Part shown: positions 32,966 to 42,088 of the stretch, in pieces
Position numbering within the stretch: the first letter of the stretch is position 1
Layout of the letters: each line of letters begins with the position of its first letter
DNA from: Prevotella sp. oral taxon 376
GTDB lineage: Bacteria; Bacteroidota; Bacteroidia; Bacteroidales; Bacteroidaceae
DNA length: 64,000 nucleotides
Assembly: GCF_003043945.1 (NCBI RefSeq)
Contig: NZ_PYXG01000001.1
Location: 1,904,501 to 1,968,500, forward strand
Direction of reading: 5' to 3'
Program-made: the position numbers and the translations under genes
Notes under the pieces: model-generated
Databases searched by the model: none
The model's input: only the letters and a program-made list of their open reading frames with translations
What the model was told of the DNA's origin: nothing

Positions 32966-33961
32966 ATGGCAGAAGCTATTGATATCCGAGAACTGAATGT
33001 CCGGATAGAACAACAAAGCGGATTTGTTACCAAACTCGTAACTGGTATGGATCGCGTAATCGTGGGACAGAAACATCTCGTCGACTCACTTCTCATCTCT
33101 CTGTTGAGCGACGGACATATACTTCTGGAAGGAGTGCCGGGTTTGGCCAAAACCCTTGCCATTAAAACTCTTTCGCAACTTATTGATGCCGACTATAGTC
33201 GCATCCAGTTTACTCCGGATTTACTGCCGGCCGATGTCATCGGTACTTTGATTTACAGCCAGAAAGATGAGAAGTTCCAGGTGAAAAAAGGACCTGTATT
33301 TGCCAACTTCGTACTGGCAGACGAGATAAACCGTGCGCCGGCAAAAGTGCAGAGCGCCTTGCTCGAAGCAATGCAGGAGCATCAGGTTACTATTGGTGAG
33401 CAGACATTCAAGTTGCCGAAACCGTTCCTCGTAATGGCTACGCAGAATCCCATAGAGCAAGAGGGTACCTATGAATTGCCGGAAGCTCAGGTAGACCGCT
33501 TCATGCTGAAGGTTGTCATAGATTATCCAACGATCGATGAAGAGAAGCTCATTATCCGCGAGAACCTGCAGGATAACCTTCCGGAGGTAACATCTGTAAC
33601 GACAGCAGACGAAATTCTGAAGGCTCGTGAAGTCGTAAATCAGGTTTACATCGACGAGAAAATAGAACGGTATATTGCTGATATTGTTTTCGCAACGCGC
33701 TATCCCGAGCGTTATGGGCTGGGCGAGTTGAAGGATATGATAACCTTTGGAGGGAGTCCGCGTGCCAGCATCAATCTTGCCAAGGCCTCTCGTGCTTATG
33801 CCTTTATTAAACATCGCGGATATGTGGTTCCGGAGGATGCGCGTGCGATAGCGCACGATGTCCTGCGGCATCGCATCGGATTATCTTATGAGGCAGAGGC
33901 AAGCAATGTAACCTCTGAGGAGATAATAAGCAAGGTGATCAATAAAGTAGAAGTGCCATAA
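32966..33961 (+). CDS. moxR: MoxR-type AAA ATPase
   Basis: This 331-aa AAA+ protein has Walker A HILLEGVPGLAKTLAIKT (about 50-67), Walker B NFVLADEINRAPAKVQSALLEAMQE and sensor MATQNPIEQEGTYELPEAQVDRFML, the best-known MoxR fingerprint. MoxR proteins act as chaperones that help partner proteins with von Willebrand factor A domains mature. Here the partners are the BatA and BatB proteins encoded just downstream, in the Bacteroides aerotolerance operon. The gene is first in a run of co-directional genes with gaps of 0-60 bases. Confidence 0.95.
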   Translation: MAEAIDIRELNVRIEQQSGFVTKLVTGMDRVIVGQKHLVDSLLISLLSDGHILLEGVPGLAKTLAIKTLSQLIDADYSRIQFTPDLLPADVIGTLIYSQKDEKFQVKKGPVFANFVLADEINRAPAKVQSALLEAMQEHQVTIGEQTFKLPKPFLVMATQNPIEQEGTYELPEAQVDRFMLKVVIDYPTIDEEKLIIRENLQDNLPEVTSVTTADEILKAREVVNQVYIDEKIERYIADIVFATRYPERYGLGELKDMITFGGSPRASINLAKASRAYAFIKHRGYVVPEDARAIAHDVLRHRIGLSYEAEASNVTSEEIISKVINKVEVP

Positions 33962-33983
33962 ACATTCGAATAAGATTTAAAAT

Positions 33984-34862
33984 TTGAAGATGGAGACATC
34001 TGAGATATTAAAGAAAGTCAGAAAGATAGAGATCAAGACTCGTGGACTGAGTCAGAACATCTTTGCGGGGCAATACCACTCAGCGTTTAAGGGGCGTGGT
34101 ATGGCATTCTCTGAGGTGCGTGAATATCAGTTCGGTGATGATGTCCGCGATATAGACTGGAATGTTACAGCCCGTTTCCATCGTCCTTATGTGAAAATCT
34201 TTGAGGAAGAACGGGAACTCACGGTGGTGCTCCTCATTGATGTTTCTGGCTCCCTTGACTTTGGGACAAGCCGACAGATGAAGCGCGATATGGCTTTGGA
34301 AATTGCCTCCACGCTCGCTTTTTCTGCCATTCAGAACAATGATAAAATAGGAGTCATATTTTTCTCTGATCGTATAGAGAAGTATATTCCACCAAAGAAA
34401 GGCCGTAAGCATATTCTTTACATTATTCGCGAGATGCTCGATTTTGAGCCCCGGAGCAAGAAGACTGATGTGGGGATGGCCATAGAATATCTGACGAGAA
34501 TGATGAGGCGTCGCTGTACGGCCTTTATATTGAGCGACTTCTATTGTCGTGAAGATTTCCTTCGACAGATTCAGATTGCAAACCAGAAGCACGATCTGGT
34601 TGCCATCCAAGTGTATGATCCCTTGGCAAGGAGGTTGCCCGATGTGGGCTTGATGAAAGTTCGCGACGCGGAGACAGGGCACGAGATGATTATTGATACA
34701 TCCAGTAGGAAACTTCGTCAGGCCCATACTCGTTATTGGGCGGAGCGTGAAGAGTCTCTTAACCAAATTTTCGCTAAGAGCAAGGTCGACTGGATATCGG
34801 TGGCAACCAATGAAGACTATGTGCGTTCGATGATGTTACTATTTGCGCAGCGGGGGACTTAA
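33984..34862 (+). CDS. DUF58-family protein of the Bat operon
   Basis: This 292-aa protein has the DUF58 core: VREYQFGDDVRDIDWNVTARFHRPYVKIFEEERELTVVLLIDVSGSLDFGTS, where DVSGS is a MIDAS-type metal site in a von Willebrand factor A-like fold. It follows moxR by 22 bases and overlaps the frame of the next gene's upstream extension. The moxR-DUF58-vWA arrangement is conserved in many bacteria. The protein is cytoplasmic or membrane-associated; its precise function is not established. Confidence 0.92.
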   Translation: MKMETSEILKKVRKIEIKTRGLSQNIFAGQYHSAFKGRGMAFSEVREYQFGDDVRDIDWNVTARFHRPYVKIFEEERELTVVLLIDVSGSLDFGTSRQMKRDMALEIASTLAFSAIQNNDKIGVIFFSDRIEKYIPPKKGRKHILYIIREMLDFEPRSKKTDVGMAIEYLTRMMRRRCTAFILSDFYCREDFLRQIQIANQKHDLVAIQVYDPLARRLPDVGLMKVRDAETGHEMIIDTSSRKLRQAHTRYWAEREESLNQIFAKSKVDWISVATNEDYVRSMMLLFAQRGT

Positions 34863-34875
34863 AGAGATTGCCGAA

Positions 34876-35952
34876 ATGAAGATATTACGAAATATAGTCA
34901 GTTTATTCTGCGTGATGGGCAGCCTTACGGCAACGGCCCAGATATCAGTAGAACAGCAGGTAGATTCTATTGGTATCCTTATCGGTCAGCAGGCGCATCT
35001 CTCGGTGAAGGTTACTGCACCGAAAGGGGCTCGAATTCTGTGGCCACAGTTTAAACCTTCTCAGTATATTACTCCGGGTGTTGAGGTTTTGGAAACCTCA
35101 AATGCTGATACGGTTCATCTTGACAATAATCTAATGGTGGTAACTAAGGCTTTCACCATTACTTCTTTCGACGAGAAGCTCTATCCGATTCCTGGGATGA
35201 AGGTCAATGTGAATGGCAAAACCTATACAGGAAACATCTCGGCCTTGAAGGTGATAACGGTGGATGTGGACACATTGCACCCCAATCAGTTCTTTCCTCC
35301 CAAGGATGTACAGGATAATATTTTTCTGTGGAGTGAGTGGAGTCCGCTATACTGGTTGAGTGTCTTTTTGCTAATTCTGTGTCTATTGGCTGTTTATCTC
35401 TTTATTAGATTGAAGCAAAACAAGCCAGTTATTGCAAAAGTCCGTATTGTGAAGAGAGTTCTTCCTCATCAAAAGGCTCTTAATGCAATCGATAGAATAA
35501 AGGCAGAGCATTTGCAGCGTTCAGAAGATCAGAAAGCATATTATACGCGGCTTACAGACACACTGCGCCGCTATATCAACGAGCGCTTTGGCTTTAATGC
35601 TATGGAGATGACTTCATCAGAAATTATAGAGCATTTACAACAAAATGGTGATCAGACAATGATCAATGAATTGAGAGAGCTGTTTCAAACTGCTGATCTT
35701 GTGAAGTTTGCCAAGTATCAGTCGCTTATCAATGAAAATGATCTTAATCTTGTAAATGCCATTAACTTCATTGATGAGACGAAGCTTGATGGACAGCCAA
35801 CAGAAGAGCGTATCATTCCTCAAATTAGCGAGGAAGCAAAACGAAGCCAGAAATCTCGCATGGCTATTCAGGCTGCCATCTGCATTATTGCAGTTAGTGC
35901 CGTGGTGTTACTGATATATGTCGTTTATAGTGCTTATCAATTAGTGAACTAA
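34876..35952 (+). CDS. Bat-operon membrane protein with periplasmic domain
   Basis: The start MKILRNIVSLFCVMGSLTATAQ gives 358 aa and a signal peptide; an earlier in-frame ATG overlaps the DUF58 end. About 150 residues of periplasmic beta-rich domain follow (SVKVTAPKGARILWPQFKP). Then comes one transmembrane helix (LYWLSVFLLILCLLAVYLFIRL, about 165-187), a cytoplasmic helical part, and a second C-terminal helix at about 335-355. It stands where Bacteroides aerotolerance operons have an unnamed gene between DUF58 and batA. Function is not established. Confidence 0.8.
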   Translation: MKILRNIVSLFCVMGSLTATAQISVEQQVDSIGILIGQQAHLSVKVTAPKGARILWPQFKPSQYITPGVEVLETSNADTVHLDNNLMVVTKAFTITSFDEKLYPIPGMKVNVNGKTYTGNISALKVITVDVDTLHPNQFFPPKDVQDNIFLWSEWSPLYWLSVFLLILCLLAVYLFIRLKQNKPVIAKVRIVKRVLPHQKALNAIDRIKAEHLQRSEDQKAYYTRLTDTLRRYINERFGFNAMEMTSSEIIEHLQQNGDQTMINELRELFQTADLVKFAKYQSLINENDLNLVNAINFIDETKLDGQPTEERIIPQISEEAKRSQKSRMAIQAAICIIAVSAVVLLIYVVYSAYQLVN

Positions 35953-35953
35953 G

Positions 35954-36952
35954 ATGGAATTTGCAAGTAAAGAATATTTTTTACTACTGCTCTTACTGAT
36001 ACCATATATATTATGGTATTTCCTCTATCGGAAAAAGAATGAGCCAACGATGCGGATGAGTGATACTTACACATATCAGTATGCACCGAAGAGTTGGCGT
36101 ATGCGTATTATCGATCTTCCTATGATACTTCGGTGTGTCTGTTTCATACTTGTGGTTATTGTACTGGCCCGTCCTCAGACTCATAATGCATGGGATCAGC
36201 GAACAGCCGAAGGCATAGATATCATGCTTGCAATGGATGTGTCAACCTCAATGCTTGCTGAGGATTTGAAGCCCAACCGCATGGAAGCGGCCAAGGATGT
36301 GGCATCTGAATTTATCTCAGGCCGGCCCGACGATAATATTGGCTTAACGATATTTGCAGGCGAATCGTTCACCCAATGTCCTATGACTACCGATCATTCT
36401 TCGTTGATCAACCTACTTCGTAATGTCCGTACTGATATTGCTGCCCGAGGTTTGATCCAAGATGGAACGGCTGTAGGGATGGGACTGGCGAATGCCGTGA
36501 GCCGACTAAAGGAGTCTAAAGCAAAGAGCAAAGTTGTTATCTTGCTTACCGATGGTTCAAATAATATGGGAGATATCTCGCCGATGACGGCTGCACAAAT
36601 TGCGAAGAGCCTTGGTATCCGTGTTTATACCATTGGAGTAGGTACGAATAAGGTTGCCCCATATCCGATGCCCGTTGCTGGTGGTGTTCAGTATGTGAAT
36701 ATTCCAGTGGAGATTGATACGAAGACACTTAGTAACATTGCCGCAACTACCGAAGGTAACTTTTATCGTGCAACAAACAATGTTGAGCTTAAGAAAATCT
36801 ACAAGGATATAGACAAATTGGAAAAGAGCAAGATGGATGTGAAGAAATTCTCTAAATGGCATGAGGCCTATCAACCTTTTGCCATCGCAGCCATTGTTGT
36901 CCTTTTACTTGAAATCTTATTACGCACAACTATATTAAGAAGAATACCGTAA
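35954..36952 (+). CDS. batA: BatA, von Willebrand factor A membrane protein
   Basis: This 332-aa protein has two N-terminal helices (EYFLLLLLLIPYILWYFLY; PMILRCVCFILVVIVLAR), a vWA domain with the MIDAS motif AMDVSTSMLAEDL (about 95) and a C-terminal helix (FAIAAIVVLLLEILLR). BatA helps aerotolerance and oxidative-stress survival in Bacteroides fragilis. The start ATG is one base after the preceding stop and its end overlaps batB. The vWA domain faces the periplasm in the accepted topology. Confidence 0.95.
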   Translation: MEFASKEYFLLLLLLIPYILWYFLYRKKNEPTMRMSDTYTYQYAPKSWRMRIIDLPMILRCVCFILVVIVLARPQTHNAWDQRTAEGIDIMLAMDVSTSMLAEDLKPNRMEAAKDVASEFISGRPDDNIGLTIFAGESFTQCPMTTDHSSLINLLRNVRTDIAARGLIQDGTAVGMGLANAVSRLKESKAKSKVVILLTDGSNNMGDISPMTAAQIAKSLGIRVYTIGVGTNKVAPYPMPVAGGVQYVNIPVEIDTKTLSNIAATTEGNFYRATNNVELKKIYKDIDKLEKSKMDVKKFSKWHEAYQPFAIAAIVVLLLEILLRTTILRRIP

Positions 36953-37974
36953 TGTTCAGATTTGAAGATCCCATATATCTCTGGTTGTTACTTGTCATAC
37001 CTGTATTGGTATTGATTAGATTCCTGGTCTGGCGGCGCAGGAAGAAACAGTTCCGTTTGCTTGGTGATACTGAGCTTCTTAAATCGTTGATGCCTGATGT
37101 GTCGAAAGTCCGCCCAATGCTTAAGTTTTGTTTGCTGCTTGCAGTTCTGGCTTTATTAGTCTTCATGCTTGCCCGCCCACAGATGGGAAGTAAGATCTCC
37201 CATGAAAGGCGCAATGGTATTGAGACCATTATTGCTCTGGACATATCAAATTCTATGCGTGCGGAGGATGTAGTTCCGTCTCGTTTGGATAAGAGTAAAC
37301 TGCTTGTTGAGAACCTCGTTGACAACTTTACGAATGACAAGATTGGCCTGGTGGTCTTTGCCGGGGATGCCTTTGTGCAGTTGCCGATTACCAGCGACTA
37401 TGTTTCTGCAAAGATGTTTCTTCAGAATATTGATCCTTCACTGATTGCAACTCAGGGTACGGATATTGCTCGTGCCATCAATCTTTCCATGAAAAGTTTT
37501 ACACAGCAGGATAAAGTAGGGCGTGCTATTATTGTCATTACCGATGGGGAAGATCATGAGGGGGGAGCCGTTGAGGCTGCGAAAGAGGCCAAGAAGAAGG
37601 GCATCAATGTCTTCATTCTTGGGGTCGGCGACCCTAAAGGGAGCCCGATTCCTACGGGTAATGGAGGATATATGAAAGATAGAGATGGGCAAACCGTTAT
37701 GTCGGCTCTTAACGAGCAGATGTGTCAAGAGGTGGCCAAGGCTGGGAGTGGAACCTATATTCATGTTGATAATACCTCTGATGCGCAGGAAAAACTCAAT
37801 GATCAGCTTGCCAAGTTACAGAAAGGAGACATCAGCAGCGTGGTTTACAGTGAATATAACGAGCAGTTTCAAGCCTTTGGAATCCTTATTGTCCTATTGC
37901 TCATTCTTGAAGTGTTGATTTTAGAGTCAAAGAATCCACTCCTAAAGAATATAAAATTGTTTAAGAGAAAATGA
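36952..37974 (+). CDS. batB: BatB, von Willebrand factor A membrane protein
   Basis: This 340-aa paralogue of BatA has the same topology: helices at about 10-28 and 58-78, a vWA domain with ALDISNSMRAEDVVPSRLDKSK, and a C-terminal helix FGILIVLLLILEVLI. The MIDAS motif (DISNS) is intact. The ATG overlaps the batA stop, and its own stop overlaps the batC start, so the bat genes are translationally coupled. BatA and BatB interact as a complex in Bacteroides. Confidence 0.95.
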   Translation: MFRFEDPIYLWLLLVIPVLVLIRFLVWRRRKKQFRLLGDTELLKSLMPDVSKVRPMLKFCLLLAVLALLVFMLARPQMGSKISHERRNGIETIIALDISNSMRAEDVVPSRLDKSKLLVENLVDNFTNDKIGLVVFAGDAFVQLPITSDYVSAKMFLQNIDPSLIATQGTDIARAINLSMKSFTQQDKVGRAIIVITDGEDHEGGAVEAAKEAKKKGINVFILGVGDPKGSPIPTGNGGYMKDRDGQTVMSALNEQMCQEVAKAGSGTYIHVDNTSDAQEKLNDQLAKLQKGDISSVVYSEYNEQFQAFGILIVLLLILEVLILESKNPLLKNIKLFKRK

Positions 37975-38642
37975 AGTTTTTGAGATATATAGTTTTATCT
38001 TATGCCTGCGTGGCAACACTCGGTGTCAATGCGCAGAGCGATCGGGCGTTTGTCCGCCAAGGGAATCGTCTCTATCGCCAGCAAGTTTTCGACAAGGCAG
38101 AGGTGGAATATAGAAAAGCCCTTTCGAAGAATGCCTCAAATCCTCAGGCCCTCTATAACCTCGGTTGCGCCCTTATGATGCAAAATAAGGACTCGGCGGC
38201 CATTGTGCAATATGAAAATGCGGCGAAAGTAGAGCAGGGGAAAATACGCAAGGCAAAGATATATCATAATATGGGTGTAATTTGTCAACGGCACCAGATG
38301 TTTGCTGAAGCTATCAAGGCTTATGAGGAAAGTCTTCGAAATAATCCAGCCGATAATGAGACACGATATAACCTTGCTCTCTGCAAACGCCAGCAGAAAC
38401 AGCAACAGGGTGGTGGACAGGATAACAAGGATGATAAAAATAAAGATAAAAAGAAACAGCAGAAGCAACAACAGGAAAAACAAGAGCAGAAACCTGAACA
38501 ACAGCAGCCGAAGGAGCAGATGAGCAAAGAGAATGCCGAGCAACTTCTGAATGCTGCCATGCAGGAGGAAAAAGCTACTCAACAACGCATGAAAGAAAAG
38601 ATGCGCCAGCCACAGAGAAGACAACTTCAGAAGAATTGGTAG
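37971..38642 (+). CDS. batC: BatC, TPR protein
   Basis: This 223-aa protein has a signal peptide (MKFLRYIVLSYACVATLGVNAQS) and two to three TPR units (AEVEYRKALSKNASNPQALYNLGCALM, AKIYHNMGVICQRHQMFAEAIKAYEESLRNNPADNETRYNLALC). A long Lys/Gln-rich low-complexity tail follows. TPR repeats usually bind partner proteins, here probably the other Bat proteins in the periplasm. The tail (about residues 145-223) is unusually rich in Q and K. Confidence 0.92.
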   Translation: MKFLRYIVLSYACVATLGVNAQSDRAFVRQGNRLYRQQVFDKAEVEYRKALSKNASNPQALYNLGCALMMQNKDSAAIVQYENAAKVEQGKIRKAKIYHNMGVICQRHQMFAEAIKAYEESLRNNPADNETRYNLALCKRQQKQQQGGGQDNKDDKNKDKKKQQKQQQEKQEQKPEQQQPKEQMSKENAEQLLNAAMQEEKATQQRMKEKMRQPQRRQLQKNW

Positions 38643-38702
38643 ACTAATGCCGTAAGTAGATGCCGTCTTCAGGCGGAATTAGAATTTAGAATATAGAAAT
38701 TG

Positions 38703-41333
38703 ATGAAAAATAGAAGATTGACAGATATGCGGAATATGGCCATACATCCCTCATTTGGAGAGATGTACAGTTTCTTATTATTCCTCTTGTTGCTTTTCCC
38801 TTCTTTTACAAAGGCGCAGCAGGTTTTGGTGTCTGCTCCTTCACATGTATCGGTAGGAGAGAATTTTCGAATATCTTATACCGTGAATACGCGGGATGTA
38901 GAGGATTTCCGCTCTGGGCTTAAAAATACAGAGGAGGTAGAGGTAATTGCCGGGCCTTACACCTCCCAGCAATCCAGCTATCAGATGATTAACGGACATA
39001 CCAGTTCCTCATCTTCTATCACTTATACTTACACTCTCTACGCAAACCGAAATGGAATATTCACCATCCCGCCGGCCCATGTGCGGATAGGCGGTAAGTC
39101 CATATCCTCACAGGCGCGCAAGGTGGTTATCTCCGGACATGCTCAGACGAGTAGTAATTCTGCCCCCCGCATGCATGAAGAAGACCGGCCACAGATGCGT
39201 AGCGCGGGTTCAAAGATTTCGGGCAACGACCTCTTTATTAAAGTAAGTGCCAATAAAAGGCATGTCCATGAACAAGAACCGATCTTGCTCACTTATAAGG
39301 TGTATACCTTGCTGGAACTTACCCAGCTTGAAGGGAAGATGCCTGATCTTACAGGTTTCCATACCCAAGAAGTAAAGCTCCCTCAACAGAAGAGTTTCCA
39401 TATAGAGAATGTGAATGGCCGGAATTACCGCTGTGTTACTTGGAGCCAATATGTCATGTATCCTCAAATGACGGGTAAGTTAGAAATTCCGAGTATTACT
39501 TTCCATGGCATCGTTGTTCAGGAAAACCGTGCTGTCGATCCGTTCGAAGCCTTTTTTAATGGAGGCTCGGGATATATAGAAGTGAAGCGCGACATCGTTG
39601 CGCCCGGTATCACAGTTCAGGTAGATCCTCTTCCCGATCGTCCTGCAGGGTTTTCGGGTGGAGTAGGCAGGTTTAATATTTCCGCGCAAATAGATAAAGC
39701 CAGTGTTCAGGCCGGCGACCCTGTCAATTTGCGTATAGTAATTGGTGGAATTGGTAATCTCAAGCTTATCAAACAGCCAGTCGTTCAGTTTCCCAAAGAC
39801 TTTGATAAGTATGATGCCAAAGTTACCGACAAGACCCGACTTACGGCAAATGGTGTTGAGGGCAATATGATTTATGACATTCTTGCTGTACCTCGCAATC
39901 AGGGAAGATATGAAATCCCTCCTGTGGAGTTGCACTATTATGATACATCGGCAAATGCTTATAAAACATTAAAGACGAAACCGTTTACCATTGAGGTCGC
40001 CCCAGGCAGTGGTAAGACAACAAATATGGCAGATTACGCGGATCAGCAGGACAAGGATATTCATGGCATTATGACGGGAAAGGGTTCCCAGCATGCCGTT
40101 GACAGCTTTTTCTTTGGCAGCACGGCTTATTGGATAAGTTTGTTTATTCCGCTGGTTGCATTCATTGCCCTGCTTATTATTTTCCGCAAGCGGGCGATTG
40201 AAAACGCCGATATTGTAGCGATGCGTGGCAAAAAAGCCAATAAAGTGGCCACGAAACGCTTGAAGAAAGCCAATCAGTTAATGTTACAAGGGCAGCAGAG
40301 TGAGTTCTATGATGAGGTTCTTCGTGCACTTTGGGGATATGTCGGTGATAAGCTGAATATGTCAGTCGAGAATCTTTCTCGTGATAATATCGCGGAAAAT
40401 CTTTCGAATCATCAAGTTGACGACCATACTGTTAGTAAGTTTATCGATGCCCTCGACGAGTGTGAATTCATGCGTTATGCTCCGGGTGATGCATCTGGCA
40501 ATATGAATAAGACTTTTGAGCTGGCCATGACAGCTATCATGGAGATTGAAAAAGTGATGAAAAAGAAGAAGGCATCAAAGAAATTGAAGATGACGGTTCT
40601 GCTTTTAGGTGGAATACTGCTTTTTCCGAGTGCGACCTTTGGCAGTGTTACCAAGCAGAGTGCCGATCAACTTTATAAGACTGGTAATTACCAACAAGCA
40701 ATCAAGGAGTATCACGAATTGCTAAAGAAGGGCGTATCACCCGAACTATATTATAATCTTGGCAATGCTTATTTTCGTACGGATAATATCACCCAGGCCG
40801 TATTGGCCTATGAGCGGGCTCACCTGCTTTCGCCCGGTAACGAAGATATAAACTTCAATTTGCAGTTTGCCCGAAGCAAGACCATTGATAAAATTACACC
40901 AGAGAATGAGATGTTCTTTGTAACCTGGTATCGCTCCGTAGTTAATTTCACGAGTGTAGACCATTGGGCGTATGTCGGTTTGACTTGTATTATCTTGGCC
41001 CTTGTTCTCTTTTTATTTTATCTTTTTACTTCACAGATGTTGCTCCGCAAGGTGGGTTTCTTTGGTTCTGCCATCTTCTTTCTCGTTTTCATCCTAAGTA
41101 ATCTCTTCGCCTATCAGCAGAAGATGGTTCTTGAAAATCGCAGGGGGGCTATTGTGATAGCTCCTACGGTAAATGTAAAGAAGACCCCTTCTAAGGGCGG
41201 GACTGATGACTTCGTCATTCATGAAGGCACACGGGTTGATATTACCGACAAGAGCATGCGAGAGTGGCGAGGTATTCAACTTGCTGATGGGCGTGAAGGT
41301 TGGATATTGACGAGTCAGATAGAAGAGATTTAG
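38703..41333 (+). CDS. batD: fused BatD-BatE protein
   Basis: This 876-aa protein continues as one frame where relatives have two genes. Residues about 1-615 are BatD: signal peptide, three beta-sandwich domains (GVSAPSHVSVGENFRISYTVNT-like) and a helix at about 480-500 followed by a cytoplasmic part. At about 620-645 a second signal-like helix appears (KKKKASKKLKMTVLLLGGILLFPSATFGS). Then come TPR units (LYKTGNYQQAIKEYHELL, LYYNLGNAYFRTDNITQAVLAYERAHLL), two helices and a C-terminal SH3-like domain (VNVKKTPSKGGTDDFVIHEGTRVDI), which is BatE. It completes the aerotolerance operon. A TTG codon three bases upstream is an alternative start. Confidence 0.88.
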   Translation: MKNRRLTDMRNMAIHPSFGEMYSFLLFLLLLFPSFTKAQQVLVSAPSHVSVGENFRISYTVNTRDVEDFRSGLKNTEEVEVIAGPYTSQQSSYQMINGHTSSSSSITYTYTLYANRNGIFTIPPAHVRIGGKSISSQARKVVISGHAQTSSNSAPRMHEEDRPQMRSAGSKISGNDLFIKVSANKRHVHEQEPILLTYKVYTLLELTQLEGKMPDLTGFHTQEVKLPQQKSFHIENVNGRNYRCVTWSQYVMYPQMTGKLEIPSITFHGIVVQENRAVDPFEAFFNGGSGYIEVKRDIVAPGITVQVDPLPDRPAGFSGGVGRFNISAQIDKASVQAGDPVNLRIVIGGIGNLKLIKQPVVQFPKDFDKYDAKVTDKTRLTANGVEGNMIYDILAVPRNQGRYEIPPVELHYYDTSANAYKTLKTKPFTIEVAPGSGKTTNMADYADQQDKDIHGIMTGKGSQHAVDSFFFGSTAYWISLFIPLVAFIALLIIFRKRAIENADIVAMRGKKANKVATKRLKKANQLMLQGQQSEFYDEVLRALWGYVGDKLNMSVENLSRDNIAENLSNHQVDDHTVSKFIDALDECEFMRYAPGDASGNMNKTFELAMTAIMEIEKVMKKKKASKKLKMTVLLLGGILLFPSATFGSVTKQSADQLYKTGNYQQAIKEYHELLKKGVSPELYYNLGNAYFRTDNITQAVLAYERAHLLSPGNEDINFNLQFARSKTIDKITPENEMFFVTWYRSVVNFTSVDHWAYVGLTCIILALVLFLFYLFTSQMLLRKVGFFGSAIFFLVFILSNLFAYQQKMVLENRRGAIVIAPTVNVKKTPSKGGTDDFVIHEGTRVDITDKSMREWRGIQLADGREGWILTSQIEEI

Positions 41334-41336
41334 TCA

Positions 41337-42026
41337 ATGACACACGCATTTCCCATAGGAATAGACCAGTCGTTGCTGCGATTCTTTAATGGTAGCGATT
41401 CCCTTTTCCTGGACGGCATGATGACCGCTCTTACCGATGGCCTTACATGGATTCCGCTCTATTTGGCTTTGCTTTATATGGTGATAAAAAACAACGAGAC
41501 GATAGAACAGATATTCCTCACCATAGGGTGCTTGCTTTTGTGCGTCTTGCTTGCCGACGGGATGGCTGATGGCATCGTGAAGCCTCTTTTCGCACGCCTT
41601 CGCCCCTCATACGATCCGCTTGTCATGGAACATCTCGACTATGTGAATACTCGGGGATCAGGTTATTCGTTCTTCTCTGCCCATGCGGCCAACACGATGT
41701 CTTTAGCCGTGTTTTTTAGCCTCTTGGTCAGGGACCGGCTTTTTAATTTCTTCATGATTGCCTGGGCACTGCTGAACGGCTATACCCGTCTTTACCTGGG
41801 CGTGCATTATCCGTCGGATGTTCTTGTCGGATTTCTGTGGGGGGCAGTGTCAGGCTTTATTGCTTACTTTGTGTGGCATAAGGTTTATTTCAAGATAAGT
41901 CCGAGACTCAACTATGTCTCATCGCAATACACCCGTACGGGCTATACGCTCTCTGATGCAGATATGGTCATAACCGTAATGGCATTCACATTCATATATA
42001 GCATGGTGTTTGCAATTGTTGGGTAA
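41337..42026 (+). CDS. PAP2-family membrane phosphatase
   Basis: This 229-aa protein has about six membrane helices and the PAP2 motifs KPLFARLRPS (KxxxxxxRP), YSFFSAHAANTMSL (PSGH-like, here with SAH) and YTRLYLGVHYPSDVLVGFLWG (SRxxxxxHxxxD-like). Enzymes of this family remove phosphate from lipids such as undecaprenyl pyrophosphate, phosphatidate or lipid A at the membrane surface. The substrate is not determined. It follows batD/E by three bases and may be co-transcribed. Confidence 0.9.
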   Translation: MTHAFPIGIDQSLLRFFNGSDSLFLDGMMTALTDGLTWIPLYLALLYMVIKNNETIEQIFLTIGCLLLCVLLADGMADGIVKPLFARLRPSYDPLVMEHLDYVNTRGSGYSFFSAHAANTMSLAVFFSLLVRDRLFNFFMIAWALLNGYTRLYLGVHYPSDVLVGFLWGAVSGFIAYFVWHKVYFKISPRLNYVSSQYTRTGYTLSDADMVITVMAFTFIYSMVFAIVG

Positions 42027-42088
42027 AGCACAAGTAAAATGCCCTTCCATGGATTGCGGAGACTGAGAGAAGAAGAATTAAATGGTAA

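Noticed and set aside
42027..42088. preQ1 riboswitch before queA.
   Set aside because: The 62-bp gap has no matching stem or conserved bases.
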